Positions 35,210 to 43,100 of a stretch of DNA of 64,000 nucleotides are shown in pieces. This stretch comes from Archangium gephyra (GTDB lineage Bacteria > Myxococcota > Myxococcia > Myxococcales > Myxococcaceae). Within the stretch, counting starts at the first letter, position 1, and every line of letters starts with the position of its first letter. The translations under genes were made by a program, and so were the position numbers. The notes beneath the pieces were generated by a model. It had not been told where the DNA came from. It searched no databases and saw nothing but the letters and a program-made list of their open reading frames with translations. Where the stretch lies: assembly GCF_001027285.1 (NCBI RefSeq), contig NZ_CP011509.1:3790501-3854500 (forward strand), read 5' to 3'.

Positions 35210-35418
35210 CCTCCGGTGGCCACTGCCTCGGGCTCGGCCGCCGAGGAGAGCGCCCGCTGTGCGTCTCCCAACGTGTGCCAGATGGCGTGCAGCGTTCCCT
35301 CGTCCATGCGGATCGTCATCGGTCCGAGGCTCAGGTGGATGTGCCCACAGGAGCAGCGCGCCACCTCCGCGCTGGGACTACGGGCCAGGACGGTGCGGCA
35401 GCAGGGGGGCGTTTGCAC
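35197..35418 (-). CDS. Small CxCG protein in the haem-iron operon
   Basis: 73 residues with a GTG start behind a good GAGGAGG site. It carries CC near the N terminus and VARCSCGHIHLSLGPMTIRM, which may bind metal or iron-sulphur through the Cys/His residues. The C-terminal half is helical (EGTLHAIWHTLGDAQRALSS). It is translated first in the Fur-box operon and overlaps the haem oxygenase-like gene. Function unknown; iron/haem handling is suggested by context. Confidence 0.65.
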   Translation of the reverse strand: MQTPPCCRTVLARSPSAEVARCSCGHIHLSLGPMTIRMDEGTLHAIWHTLGDAQRALSSAAEPEAVATGGWRQ

Positions 35419-35448
35419 GGCGGACCTCCTCGTTGATGTCTTGAAGTT

Positions 35449-35467
35449 GATTCTGATTATCGTTTTC
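35449..35467 (-). promoter_or_regulatory. Fur box upstream of the haem oxygenase operon
   Basis: On the minus strand GAAAACGATAATCAGAATC matches 15 of 19 bases of the Fur consensus GATAATGATAATCATTATC. It sits about 30 bases upstream of the CxCG gene's GTG, in a markedly AT-rich patch within GC-rich DNA. It predicts repression by Fur when iron is plentiful. Confidence 0.75.
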
Positions 35468-35528
35468 AAAATGAAGATGCCAGACGAGGGGCGAGCGGTC
35501 AAGCGGAAGGGAGGGGGTGGAATCGCCC

Positions 35529-36806
35529 TCAGAGCACCTTGCGCGGCTGGACGAGGGCGTTGGCGAAGAGAAGTCCGGCGACGAGGGCCACGGCCACCAT
35601 GAGCATGGAGAAGGCGGTGTCCACGCCGGCGAGCACATCGCGGGCGAGCAGGGACTCCATGCTGCGGAAGCCGATGCTGCCGGGCACCAGCACCATGATG
35701 GCGGGCACCAGGGTGATGACGGCGGGGCGGTTGCGCACCCGTGCGAGCAGGTTGGTGACGAGTCCCACGATGAGCGCTCCGACGAAGGCGCCCAGCTGCG
35801 TGCCGAGCACCTCGGAGCCCAGGCGCGAGCCCACGTAGGCGAGCGTGCCGGCCACGCCAATCCATCCCCAGTCCTGGGGACGGGCGCGGAAGAGGACGCT
35901 CACACCGAACAGCATGGACACGAGGGCGAGCGGCTCTGTCCAGCCGGGGAGGTCGGGCACCGGGCCGAGCTTCGCGGGTAGGGGGAACCACTCCGCCAGC
36001 CGGGAGCCCAGCGCCACGCCGAAGCCGAGCTCCAGGAAGACGAGTGCCGCACCGGTGAGCCGGGAGGTACCGGAGATGAGGTTGCGCGTGGCGAGCTCGT
36101 TGAGGGCCACGGTCAGGCTGAGGCCGGGCAGCAGCACGATGAGGCCCGCCAGCGTGACGATCTGCACGGACAGGGGACCCACGAGGCTCGCGGCGATGAC
36201 GGCGAGGGCCGAGGAGAGGATGGCGGCCACCGGTTCCAGCACCCACATGGTCGAGGACTGCCGCCGCGTCCACAGATCCAGCCCGCCGATGAGGAGGCTG
36301 ATCAGCGCGGCGACGCCCATCTCACGCGGACCTCCGCCGAAGAGTCGGGCGCCACCGACGGCGGCGAGGGCCCAGCACAGCAGGAGCAGGGGACTGCCGT
36401 GGCGAGGGGGCTCGGCGAGGATGGACTCCACGTGCTCGGCGCCCTCCTCGGGGGAGAGCTCTCCGCGGATGACGGAGTCCGCGAGCGCATCGAGCCGGGC
36501 CAGGCGGCCGAGGTCCATCTCGCCGGGCTCCACGCGGATGAGGGAGGTCTGGAGGGCCTCGGGGGGGCCGAAGGACGCGAAGATGGAGGTGGGGGTGGAG
36601 AAGAAGCGGGCCTCCAGGCCCAGCCGTTGGGCCACCAGGCGCATCTGCTCCTCCAGCTGGTGGGCGGGAGTGCCATAGCGGTGCAGCGCCTGTCCGAGCC
36701 GCAGCGTGAACGACACCGCCGGGACGGGAGGAGGCGGCTGGAGCACGAGGAGCTGTTCTGCCGGGAGCACAGGCCGCACATGGCAGAGGGTCCCCTGGGG
36801 AGTCAA
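35529..36806 (-). CDS. Threonine/serine exporter family protein (ThrE, DUF1212/DUF3815)
   Basis: 425 residues. The N-terminal cytosolic domain (FTLRLGQALHRYGTPAHQLEEQM, YjjP-like) is followed by about ten membrane helices in two blocks: LLLLCWALAAVGGARLFGGG..., VTLAGLIVLLPGLSLTVALNELATRN (the ThrE signature), and a YjjB-like C-terminal block ending ITLVPAIMVLVPGSIGFRSME. YjjP and YjjB are fused here, as in ThrE. It exports small amino or organic acids across the inner membrane. The start is uncertain: a TTG is given, and a GTG 27 bases downstream is possible. Confidence 0.85.
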   Translation of the reverse strand: MTPQGTLCHVRPVLPAEQLLVLQPPPPVPAVSFTLRLGQALHRYGTPAHQLEEQMRLVAQRLGLEARFFSTPTSIFASFGPPEALQTSLIRVEPGEMDLGRLARLDALADSVIRGELSPEEGAEHVESILAEPPRHGSPLLLLCWALAAVGGARLFGGGPREMGVAALISLLIGGLDLWTRRQSSTMWVLEPVAAILSSALAVIAASLVGPLSVQIVTLAGLIVLLPGLSLTVALNELATRNLISGTSRLTGAALVFLELGFGVALGSRLAEWFPLPAKLGPVPDLPGWTEPLALVSMLFGVSVLFRARPQDWGWIGVAGTLAYVGSRLGSEVLGTQLGAFVGALIVGLVTNLLARVRNRPAVITLVPAIMVLVPGSIGFRSMESLLARDVLAGVDTAFSMLMVAVALVAGLLFANALVQPRKVL

Positions 36807-36893
36807 ACGAAGCCTGTGTGCCAGTGAGGCAGGACGCCCGCCCGCTTGCTTTCTCCTTGACGGAACCGACGCGTCGCCGTGCTCTTACGGCCC

Positions 36894-37475
36894 ATGAGTG
36901 ACACCGCGCAGGGATTCATCGTATTGGGAGCGGCCCGGACCAAGGTGCAGCGCTGGCTCGGCTCCCACCCGTTGCCGGCCTTCCTCGCCGCCGGTCCGGG
37001 CAAGGCGTTGCGGCTGTGGCCCCGTGCCGAGGGCGAGGCCGCCGAAGCCGCCGCCACCGCCCTCTCCGGCGAGCTCCCCAAAAGCCGCGTCGTCGTCTTC
37101 TCCATCGGTCAGGATTCGCTGCGCATCAGCGTCCACGTGGACGGCTCGTGCCAGACCCGCGAGGAGGTCGCCCTGCGCATGCGTACCGCGAAGCAACTCT
37201 CCCAGGCCCACGCCGCCCTCCAGCGCGTCTCCACCGCCATCGACTTCAAGGGGCACCGGCCCACGCTGCTGCGTGACGGCGACAGCGTCCCCGGTTTCCT
37301 CGCACTCGCCGGTGTGAAGGAGGACGACCTCTCCTCCCTGTCCCACGCGCGGCTCGTGGAGGCTCGCCAGCACCCGGAGGCTCCGGACGCCGCCCGCTTC
37401 CAGGACTTCACCTTCGTGGACGAACAGGGAAAGGCCCATCCCTTCTTCGCCAGCACTCCGGGCCCGGAGTCCTGA
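36894..37475 (+). CDS. Hypothetical protein
   Basis: 193 residues. The ATG is chosen over one 15 bases upstream because it begins a compact domain; neither has a strong ribosome site. The content is alpha/beta (FIVLGAARTKVQRWLGSHPL, SRVVVFSIGQDSLRISVHVD, then a helical stretch and VPGFLALAGVKEDDLSSLSH). No signal peptide or membrane segment is visible, and the family is not recognised. The acetyltransferase gene starts 5 bases after its stop, so they are probably co-transcribed. Confidence 0.6.
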   Translation: MSDTAQGFIVLGAARTKVQRWLGSHPLPAFLAAGPGKALRLWPRAEGEAAEAAATALSGELPKSRVVVFSIGQDSLRISVHVDGSCQTREEVALRMRTAKQLSQAHAALQRVSTAIDFKGHRPTLLRDGDSVPGFLALAGVKEDDLSSLSHARLVEARQHPEAPDAARFQDFTFVDEQGKAHPFFASTPGPES

Positions 37476-37480
37476 ACGCC

Positions 37481-38047
37481 ATGCTGCTCACCACCCCCCT
37501 GACCACATCCCGCCTCCTGCTGCGCGAATTCCAGGAGGACGACTGGCGCGCCACCCACCCCTACGAGTCCGACCCCGAGGTGGTGCGCTACCAGTCGCAT
37601 GGCGTCCGCACCCCCGAGGAGAGCCGGGACTACATCGTCCGGGTGATGGCCCTCGCGCGCGAGACGCCCCGGCACGTCTATGACCTCGCCGTGGTGCTGC
37701 GCGACAGCAACCGGCTCATCGGCCGCTGCGGCATGCGCATCACCGACCCCGAGGTGCGCGAGGCCTCGCTCTGGTACATCCTCGACCGCTCGCTGTGGGG
37801 CCGGGGCTACATCACCGAGGCGGCGCGGGGCCTCATGGACTTCGGCTTCGGGACGCTCGGCCTGCACCGCATGTGGGCCGACTGCGACCCTCGCAACCCC
37901 GGCTCCTTCCGCGTGATGGAGAAGCTGGGCATGCGCCAGGAGGCCCACTTCCGCGAGAACGGCTTCTACAAGGGCGAGTGGTGCGACTCCCTCATCTACG
38001 CCCTGCTCGACCGCGAGTGGCGGGCTCTTCCTCCGGCGGCCCGCTAG
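37481..38047 (+). CDS. GNAT family acetyltransferase (RimJ/RimL-like)
   Basis: 188 residues. The start LTTSRLLLREFQEDDW is the typical RimJ-like opening; the acetyl-CoA-binding P-loop region is SLWGRGYITEAARGLMDFGF (~107-127), followed by HRMWADCDPRNPGSFRVMEKLGM and FYKGEWCDSLIYALL at the end. It transfers acetyl groups to an amine, perhaps a protein N-terminus or small molecule; the substrate is not predictable. Cytoplasmic. Confidence 0.88.
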   Translation: MLLTTPLTTSRLLLREFQEDDWRATHPYESDPEVVRYQSHGVRTPEESRDYIVRVMALARETPRHVYDLAVVLRDSNRLIGRCGMRITDPEVREASLWYILDRSLWGRGYITEAARGLMDFGFGTLGLHRMWADCDPRNPGSFRVMEKLGMRQEAHFRENGFYKGEWCDSLIYALLDREWRALPPAAR

Positions 38048-38146
38048 CCCCCGCACGGAGCAAGGCCGGGCGAGGCGATTGACGCCCCGTCCGGCCTCGT
38101 GCGCTCCGTCGCTTCAAGCCCGGCCCCGCGTCAGGGGGCGCCCGGC

Positions 38147-39142
38147 TCAGTGCACGGAGGTGTAATCATCGAGTGGCGGCAGCGGAGGAATGGCGCCGCG
38201 CTCGTTCTCGCTCTGCGAGGAGGCGGAGGCCTGGAACTCCTCATCCTGGACGCCCTCTTCCCCGGTCTGCCCCGAGAGCTTGGTCTCGAGCTGATCGCCG
38301 AGGGTGGAGATGCGCTCCTTGACCTTGGCCTTGGCCGGCTCGATGAGCTGGCGCTCGCGGTTGCTCACCGGGATGAAGCTGGCGAACAGCGCGCCGATGG
38401 CGAGGCCACCGATGGCCAGCAGCACCGGGTTCTCGGACACCGTGCCGTACCAGTCCGAGGCCTGGTGGCGGATGGCGTCGCGGTCCGGAATGCGCTCACG
38501 CAGCCCGTGGGTCTTGTCCATGGCCCGGTCCACCAGGCCGCTGGCGCGCTCCTTGATATCGGAGGCCTTGTCCTTCGCCATGTCCATGACGTCCGAGGCG
38601 CGCTCCTTCAAACCGCCCCCGCCGCTGTCCACGCCGCCCAGGTTCATGGACGAGGAGGTGCCCACGTCCGAGCTGGTGCGCATGCCGAGGTCGGCGGTGC
38701 CCAGCGAGCCCAGCTTGTCTCCGGTGGGCCGCATCAGGCCCCCATCCGGCGCGGGGACCAGGGACGGGGAGCTCCGGTCATAATCGCCGTACATGCGGCT
38801 GTTCCACTGCGAATGCTGGCGCACGTCGAAGGCCTTCTTCATCAGCGCCGAGCCCACTCCGGCACCGAGAATCGCACCCAACATGCTCCAGCCCCTGGGC
38901 GTGTCCGCCCGTTCCTTCACCTCGTAGCTCTTGCGCATCACGGTCTCCTTGGCTTGCGTCTTGAGTTCGTCGACCTTCTCCACCGCCTTGTCCCGGGCCT
39001 GCTCCTTGAGGTCCGAGACCTTCTCCGCGGCGATCGCCTTGAGGTGCTCCGGCTCCATGCGCCGGGCCAGCTCATCGGCGAGCTCGCTCATGCGTGCCCG
39101 TGCATCTGAGATTTCACGGATTGGAACGTCCTGCTCGCCCAT
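38147..39142 (-). CDS. DUF3618-like envelope-stress protein
   Basis: 331 residues, ATG behind AAGGAGG. The N-terminal MSELADELARRMEPEHLK resembles the start of DUF3618 proteins. It continues with amphipathic, Lys/Glu-rich helices (VSDLKEQARDKAVEKVDELK; DVMDMAKDKASDIKERASGL; LEA/apolipoprotein-like 11-mers) and one hydrophobic segment near the C terminus (NPVLLAIGGLAIGALFASFI). It probably associates with the inner membrane and has a protective or stress role. It overlaps the end of the upstream DUF1469 gene by 55 bases and is last in a three-gene operon. Confidence 0.72.
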   Translation of the reverse strand: MGEQDVPIREISDARARMSELADELARRMEPEHLKAIAAEKVSDLKEQARDKAVEKVDELKTQAKETVMRKSYEVKERADTPRGWSMLGAILGAGVGSALMKKAFDVRQHSQWNSRMYGDYDRSSPSLVPAPDGGLMRPTGDKLGSLGTADLGMRTSSDVGTSSSMNLGGVDSGGGGLKERASDVMDMAKDKASDIKERASGLVDRAMDKTHGLRERIPDRDAIRHQASDWYGTVSENPVLLAIGGLAIGALFASFIPVSNRERQLIEPAKAKVKERISTLGDQLETKLSGQTGEEGVQDEEFQASASSQSENERGAIPPLPPLDDYTSVH

Positions 39143-39564
39143 TGACTGTCCTCCTTCAGGGTTTGAATGGTCTGGTTCGGTGCGTGGACCTGCTTGAGGC
39201 TCTTGATGCCCGCCAGGGCGATGCCCGCGCCGATGCCGAGGAAGAGCACCGTGACGATGAGCGCGGCGGCCCACAGCGGCAGCACGAGATCCAGCAGGAC
39301 GATGGCGAAGGCCGCGAAGGCGAGGGCGCCGATGAACAGCAGCAGGCCTCCCGCACCCACCAGCACGCTGCCGGCCTTGACCTTCGTCACCTCCTGGCGC
39401 AGCTCGGTCTTGGCCAGGGCGAGCTCCGCGCGGATGAGGCGCTTGCCCTGGTCGAAGAACTCGCCCACCAGCGAGCCGAACGCACGTCCCGACATGCCAT
39501 CACCTGGGATGGTGCGGTCTTCGTAGTCGAAGCCACTTCGAGTGTTGGGGTTGCCCGGTTGCAT
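39088..39564 (-). CDS. Phage-holin-like / DUF1469 (YqjE-type) membrane protein
   Basis: 158 residues. An N-terminal amphipathic helix (LVGEFFDQGKRLIRAELALAKTE) is followed by two membrane helices (LVGAGGLLLFIGALAFAAFAIVL; LPLWAAALIVTVLFLGIGAGIALAG), the arrangement of the putative actinobacterial Holin-X/YqjE superfamily. In bacteria such genes sit with ElaB/YqjD-type and DUF3618 partners, as here. Probably an inner-membrane stress protein rather than a phage holin. Confidence 0.8.
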   Translation of the reverse strand: MQPGNPNTRSGFDYEDRTIPGDGMSGRAFGSLVGEFFDQGKRLIRAELALAKTELRQEVTKVKAGSVLVGAGGLLLFIGALAFAAFAIVLLDLVLPLWAAALIVTVLFLGIGAGIALAGIKSLKQVHAPNQTIQTLKEDSQWASRTFQSVKSQMHGHA

Positions 39565-39575
39565 CGTGTCCCCTC

Positions 39576-39995
39576 CTATTCCTTGAGGATGCGGGCGGCG
39601 AGGAAGCCGAGGGCGACGCAGCCGGCGAAGAAGGGCGCGGGCTTCTCGCGGATGAACTGCTTGGCATCACGCACCAGCTCCTCGGTGGTGCCGTTCTCGA
39701 TGCGGTCCGAGAACTGGCGCACGTAGCCCACGGCGCCGTTGAGGAACTGCTGGGAGAAGCCGTCCGCGTTCTGCGAGGCGTTCTCCAGTGTGGACACAAA
39801 ACCCTGGAGGCTCTTGATGAGATCGCCCTTGCGGTCGTCGATCTGGTGGTAGACCCGGTCCCGCGTCACACCGGTGAAGCGCTTCACCTGCTCCTTGCCC
39901 TGAGCGGTGAAACCGGTGTCCTGCTCCGCCCCGATGGACTGGCTGGTGCCGGTATAGCTGGAACCCTGGATACCTCCTTCAGTCACGGTTGCCAT
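39576..39995 (-). CDS. ElaB/YqjD-like small membrane-anchored protein
   Basis: 139 residues with GAGGAG upstream of ATG. The body is helical and charged (KEQVKRFTGVTRDRVYHQID, SLQGFVSTLENASQNADGF) and ends in one hydrophobic segment AFFAGCVALGFLAARI-like (PAPFFAGCVALGFLAARILK), the C-tail anchor typical of DUF883/ElaB-YqjD proteins, which can bind ribosomes at the membrane in stationary phase. Sequence identity to DUF883 is not certain; the architecture and operon with DUF1469 and DUF3618 genes support it. Confidence 0.65.
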   Translation of the reverse strand: MATVTEGGIQGSSYTGTSQSIGAEQDTGFTAQGKEQVKRFTGVTRDRVYHQIDDRKGDLIKSLQGFVSTLENASQNADGFSQQFLNGAVGYVRQFSDRIENGTTEELVRDAKQFIREKPAPFFAGCVALGFLAARILKE

Positions 39996-40184
39996 GCGCT
40001 CTCCTCCGAGTAGGTTGATGAGGTGCTGCTCATGCGGGAATGCCCCACACATGCTTCAAGCTAGGCACGGTCAGGCATGCGCCAGGAATGAAGCGGGGAA
40101 CGCTCGCGAAGCAGGCAGCGGAGGGCGGGGGCCGGGAGGCGGGAATAGGAATGGAAGATCAGCGCAGCAGGAGGGGATTCACGG

Positions 40185-41009
40185 ATGGCGAGGAAGCCGA
40201 AGACGCCCCGGTGGCTGGAGGCCGCGCGCCGGCGCCAGGAGCCGGTTCCCGAGGGGAGCCGCGCGGACTGGCTGGCGCGAGCGCTGGGGCGAGCCGGGGT
40301 GATGCCTCGGGCCGAGGCGGAGCAGGCCATCCGGGAGGGACGGGTGGAGGTGGACGGACGCGTGGAGCACGAGCCCTTCGCGCCGGTGCACGCGGGCAGT
40401 GTCGTGCGGGTGGATGAGACGCCCCGCTCGCTGGAGGCGCGGACGCTGGCGCTGCTGTTCCACAAGCCCGCGGGCGTGGTGGTGCACGGGAGCGATCCCG
40501 AGGGCATCGGCACCGTCTTCGAGCGGCTGCGCCCGGTGCTGCCGCCGGAGCTGCGAGGCCATGAGTGGTACGCGGTGGGACGGCTGGACCGGGACACCAC
40601 CGGCCTGCTGCTCTTCACCAACGAGGAGCGGCTGGTGGCGCACGCGACCTCGCCGGAGACGCACGTGCCCAAGCGCTACGTGGCGGACGTGGAGGGGAAC
40701 CCCTCCGAAGCGGCCCTCCAGCGGCTGCGCGAGGGCCTCGTGCTCGACGATGGACCGACCAGGCCGGCGGGCGCCAGACTGCTAGCACCGGGGCGGGTCG
40801 AGCTGGTGCTCACCGAAGGGCGGCACCACCAGGTGAAGCGGATGCTGGCGGCGGTGGGGCACCCGGTGCGGACGCTGCACCGCGAGGCCGTGGGCTCCCT
40901 CGTCCTGGACGTGCCGGAGGGCGCCTGCCGGCTGCTCACGGACGCCGAGGTGGAGCAGGGCCTGGGCTTCCGCGCTCACCCCTCTCCCTCTGGGAGAGGG
41001 CCAGGGTGA
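40185..41009 (+). CDS. 16S/23S rRNA pseudouridine synthase (RsuA/RluB/RluE family)
   Basis: 274 residues. The N-terminal S4 RNA-binding domain (DWLARALGRAGVMPRAEAEQAIREGRVEVDG) is followed by the catalytic domain with YAVGRLDRDTTGLLLFTN, in which Asp of GRLDxxTxGL is the nucleophile. The typical RHHQVKRMLAAVGHPVRTLHRE and a late VPEGACRLLT follow. It isomerises a specific uridine in rRNA. The last residues (GFRAHPSPSGRGPG) come from a dispersed repeat that has replaced the natural C terminus. Confidence 0.92.
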   Translation: MARKPKTPRWLEAARRRQEPVPEGSRADWLARALGRAGVMPRAEAEQAIREGRVEVDGRVEHEPFAPVHAGSVVRVDETPRSLEARTLALLFHKPAGVVVHGSDPEGIGTVFERLRPVLPPELRGHEWYAVGRLDRDTTGLLLFTNEERLVAHATSPETHVPKRYVADVEGNPSEAALQRLREGLVLDDGPTRPAGARLLAPGRVELVLTEGRHHQVKRMLAAVGHPVRTLHREAVGSLVLDVPEGACRLLTDAEVEQGLGFRAHPSPSGRGPG

Positions 41010-41014
41010 GGGTC
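40975..41014. repeat. Dispersed CCCTCTCCC/GGGAGAGGG inverted repeat, copy 1
   Basis: CCCTCTCCC (40980-40988) and GGGAGAGGG (40992-41000) form a hairpin, with outer CTCACCC and GGGTGAG arms. It covers the end of the pseudouridine synthase gene and the gap to the convergent aminotransferase gene, so it may act as a bidirectional terminator. Similar units occur at 56437-56529 and 60703-60726. Confidence 0.7.
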
Positions 41015-41015
41015 G

Positions 41016-41831
41016 TCATCCTTCCCGCCGCGCGTACTCCCGCACCACGGCGCGGGCGTTCTCGGCCAGCGCGTGGCTTCCAGGCAGCTCCCTCCCAAGC
41101 AGCCGCGGGACGGCCAGGGCGAGGCTCACGGAGTTGGTGAGGACGCAGCCACGCACGTCCTCCACCTGCCCCCGGAGCACCGTGCGCTCCACGACGGGCA
41201 TGCCGCCAAGGCGCCCCTGCTCCAACAACACGGAGCGGATGACACCGGGGAGACACGGGGCCTCCAGCAGCGGCGTCACCACGGCATCGCCCACGAGGAA
41301 GAACAGGTTCCCATTCGGAGCCTCGCAGAGCTCCCCGGCCTCGTTGACGAAGACGGTGCCCCGCCCGAGCTGCGCGTACTGCCGCAGGTACGAGACGCTC
41401 TTGTGATTCAGCGTGGGATCTCCCCGGCGGTAGCAGCGGTCCTCCGCCGTCTCGAGGACCATCCCCTCACCAGGGGCTCGTTGGGGCAGGGGCGAGAAAG
41501 ACAGCAACAGCCGCCCATCTCCCGCCACCAGCTTGGCCACACCGGTGAAGCGAAGCCCGAGGCTGGCATCCGCCTCCAGGCACCGGCGCATCGCCTCGCG
41601 GACGGCCTCGGGGGTGAGTACGTCCGGCGGAGGCGGGTGCACGCAGCCCGTATGGGCCCCGAGGCTCTCGCGCAGCCGCGCGAGGTGCCGCGCGAGGAAC
41701 ATCGGGGCGCCCTCCTCGACGAGGAGCGTCTCGAAGAAGCCCGCGCCGAAGAAGAAGGACTGGAGGAAGTCCTGGAGCCGCAACTCCTCCAGCCGGCGCA
41801 CCTCGCCGTTCACCGCGACCGTCCCCGTCAT
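41016..41831 (-). CDS. Aminotransferase class IV (PabC/4-amino-4-deoxychorismate lyase-like)
   Basis: 271 residues. The fold-type IV PLP enzyme pattern: FFFGAGFFETLLVEEGAPMFLARHLARL near the N terminus, the PLP lysine probably in DPTLNHKSVSYLRQYAQLG (~148), NEAGELCEAPNGNLFFLVGD and the substrate loop CLPGVIRSVLLE. Members are aminodeoxychorismate lyase (folate), branched-chain or D-amino-acid aminotransferases; the sequence is closest in style to PabC. ATG chosen with GGAGG at a long 11-base spacing; an upstream GTG is possible. Confidence 0.82.
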   Translation of the reverse strand: MTGTVAVNGEVRRLEELRLQDFLQSFFFGAGFFETLLVEEGAPMFLARHLARLRESLGAHTGCVHPPPPDVLTPEAVREAMRRCLEADASLGLRFTGVAKLVAGDGRLLLSFSPLPQRAPGEGMVLETAEDRCYRRGDPTLNHKSVSYLRQYAQLGRGTVFVNEAGELCEAPNGNLFFLVGDAVVTPLLEAPCLPGVIRSVLLEQGRLGGMPVVERTVLRGQVEDVRGCVLTNSVSLALAVPRLLGRELPGSHALAENARAVVREYARREG

Positions 41832-41924
41832 CCGATGCGCGCCTCCAGGAAGTGGGCGCTTGTAACAGAGGTCCCCGGGCTCGGGTTGCTCCGTATGCAC
41901 TCCTCGCCCGCGGGGTGCTGGGGC

Positions 41925-42329
41925 TCAGTGGTGGTGGCCCGCGGCCTGCGGCTGGTAGGTCACCGAGAGGATGTGCAGGCGCTTGATCTTCCCGCCCGGA
42001 AGCTCCCAGTCGATCTCCTGCCCCACCGAGAGCCCGAGCAGCGCCGCTCCCACGGGCGCCAGCACGGACACCCGCCCCTGCTCCAGCGACGCGTCCTGGG
42101 GGTAGGAGAGCGTCACCTCCCGCGTCTCCCCCGTGTCCTCGTCCCGGTACACCACCCGGCTGTTCATGGTGACGACGTCCGGCGGCACCTGCGTCGGCTC
42201 GACGACCTCCGCGCGCAGCAACTCCGCATCGAGCGCGTCCGCCTTGTCGCCCGCGGTCGTGTCGATGAGGGTCCGCAGCCGCTCCATGTCGGTCGACGTG
42301 ACCACGATCCTCGGCTCTTGCGTACTCAT
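41925..42329 (-). CDS. Rnk/GreA-C-like nucleoside-diphosphate-kinase regulator
   Basis: 134 residues (ATG; a GTG immediately before it is equally possible). The N-terminal MSTQEPRIVVTSTDMERLRTLID resembles Rnk and the short coiled coil is followed by the GreA/GreB C-terminal FKBP-like fold: VVTMNSRVVYRDEDTGETREVTLSYP, SVLAPVGAALLGLSVGQEIDWELPGG. It binds RNA polymerase in relatives; it lacks the long coiled-coil arm of GreA, so it is not a canonical transcript-cleavage factor. C-terminal HHH. Confidence 0.85.
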   Translation of the reverse strand: MSTQEPRIVVTSTDMERLRTLIDTTAGDKADALDAELLRAEVVEPTQVPPDVVTMNSRVVYRDEDTGETREVTLSYPQDASLEQGRVSVLAPVGAALLGLSVGQEIDWELPGGKIKRLHILSVTYQPQAAGHHH

Positions 42330-42449
42330 CACGACTCAATCCTTTGACCCTGCGTGTGGCCGGTCAACCAAGCGGGTTCCGAACCACGCCTGCATGGCGG
42401 CAGGGCGTCTGACACCGGACGTCCCACCAGGCGCAAACCTGACGGCCCG

Positions 42450-43022
42450 TCAGGGATTGAGCGTCCCGGCGAAATGCAGACGCAGCGCGTCGAGCACCGC
42501 CGGCTCCTGCTCGCCGTTGAAGTGGCGCGCGCCTGGTACGAGCACCACCTCGGCGCCGAGCCGCTCCTTCCAGAGCCGCCCGTTCTCGCGGAAGTCGGAG
42601 GTGAACGGATCGTTGTCGGACAGCAGCACGACGAAGCGGCGCGAGGCGGCCCGCACCCGCGCGAGGTCCACCGGCGTCTCCACCCACGGGCGCAGGCTGT
42701 CCCACGGCTTGTCCACGCTCCACCAGGCGGCCACGAGCAGCACGCCGTCCACCGTGCTCCCCGGGGGCAGCTCCGCCAGGTAGCGCACCACCGCCTGGCA
42801 TCCGACGCTGTGCCCCAGCAGCACCGTCCCGGGCGCGGGCGCCGTTCCCAGCGTGGTGGTGAGCGCGGACACCCACTCACGAATCGCGGGCTGCTTCGGC
42901 TCCGGCATGTCCAGCGCGCGCACGGCGTCGAAGCCCGGGGGCCGCTCGCGGAGGAGCCAGGGATAGAAGTCCGAGCCGGAGTGGCCGGCCCAGCGGGGGA
43001 CGATGGTGAGCGTGCGCGTCAT
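42450..43022 (-). CDS. Alpha/beta hydrolase of the RBBP9/YdeN family
   Basis: 190 residues. The family start IVPRWAGHSGSDFYPWL, nucleophile elbow GHSVGCQAVVRYLA (Ser ~72), catalytic Asp in VLLSDNDPFTS and His in PGARHFNGEQE give a complete Ser-Asp-His triad. Members are small serine hydrolases of unknown natural substrate. It is divergent from the cysteine desulfurase gene, from which it is separated by 78 bases. Confidence 0.87.
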   Translation of the reverse strand: MTRTLTIVPRWAGHSGSDFYPWLLRERPPGFDAVRALDMPEPKQPAIREWVSALTTTLGTAPAPGTVLLGHSVGCQAVVRYLAELPPGSTVDGVLLVAAWWSVDKPWDSLRPWVETPVDLARVRAASRRFVVLLSDNDPFTSDFRENGRLWKERLGAEVVLVPGARHFNGEQEPAVLDALRLHFAGTLNP

Positions 43023-43100
43023 GGTGGCCCCGGGGCATAACACCGATGCGCCTGGACAGGGCCGTCCACGGGCCTTCAAGCTTGGCGCGAGGAGCCGGCC

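Noticed and set aside
39088-39564. Holin-like gene read as a phage lysis gene
   Set aside because: Its neighbours are ElaB/YqjD-like and DUF3618-like stress genes, and no phage genes are present, so it is the YqjE-type membrane protein.
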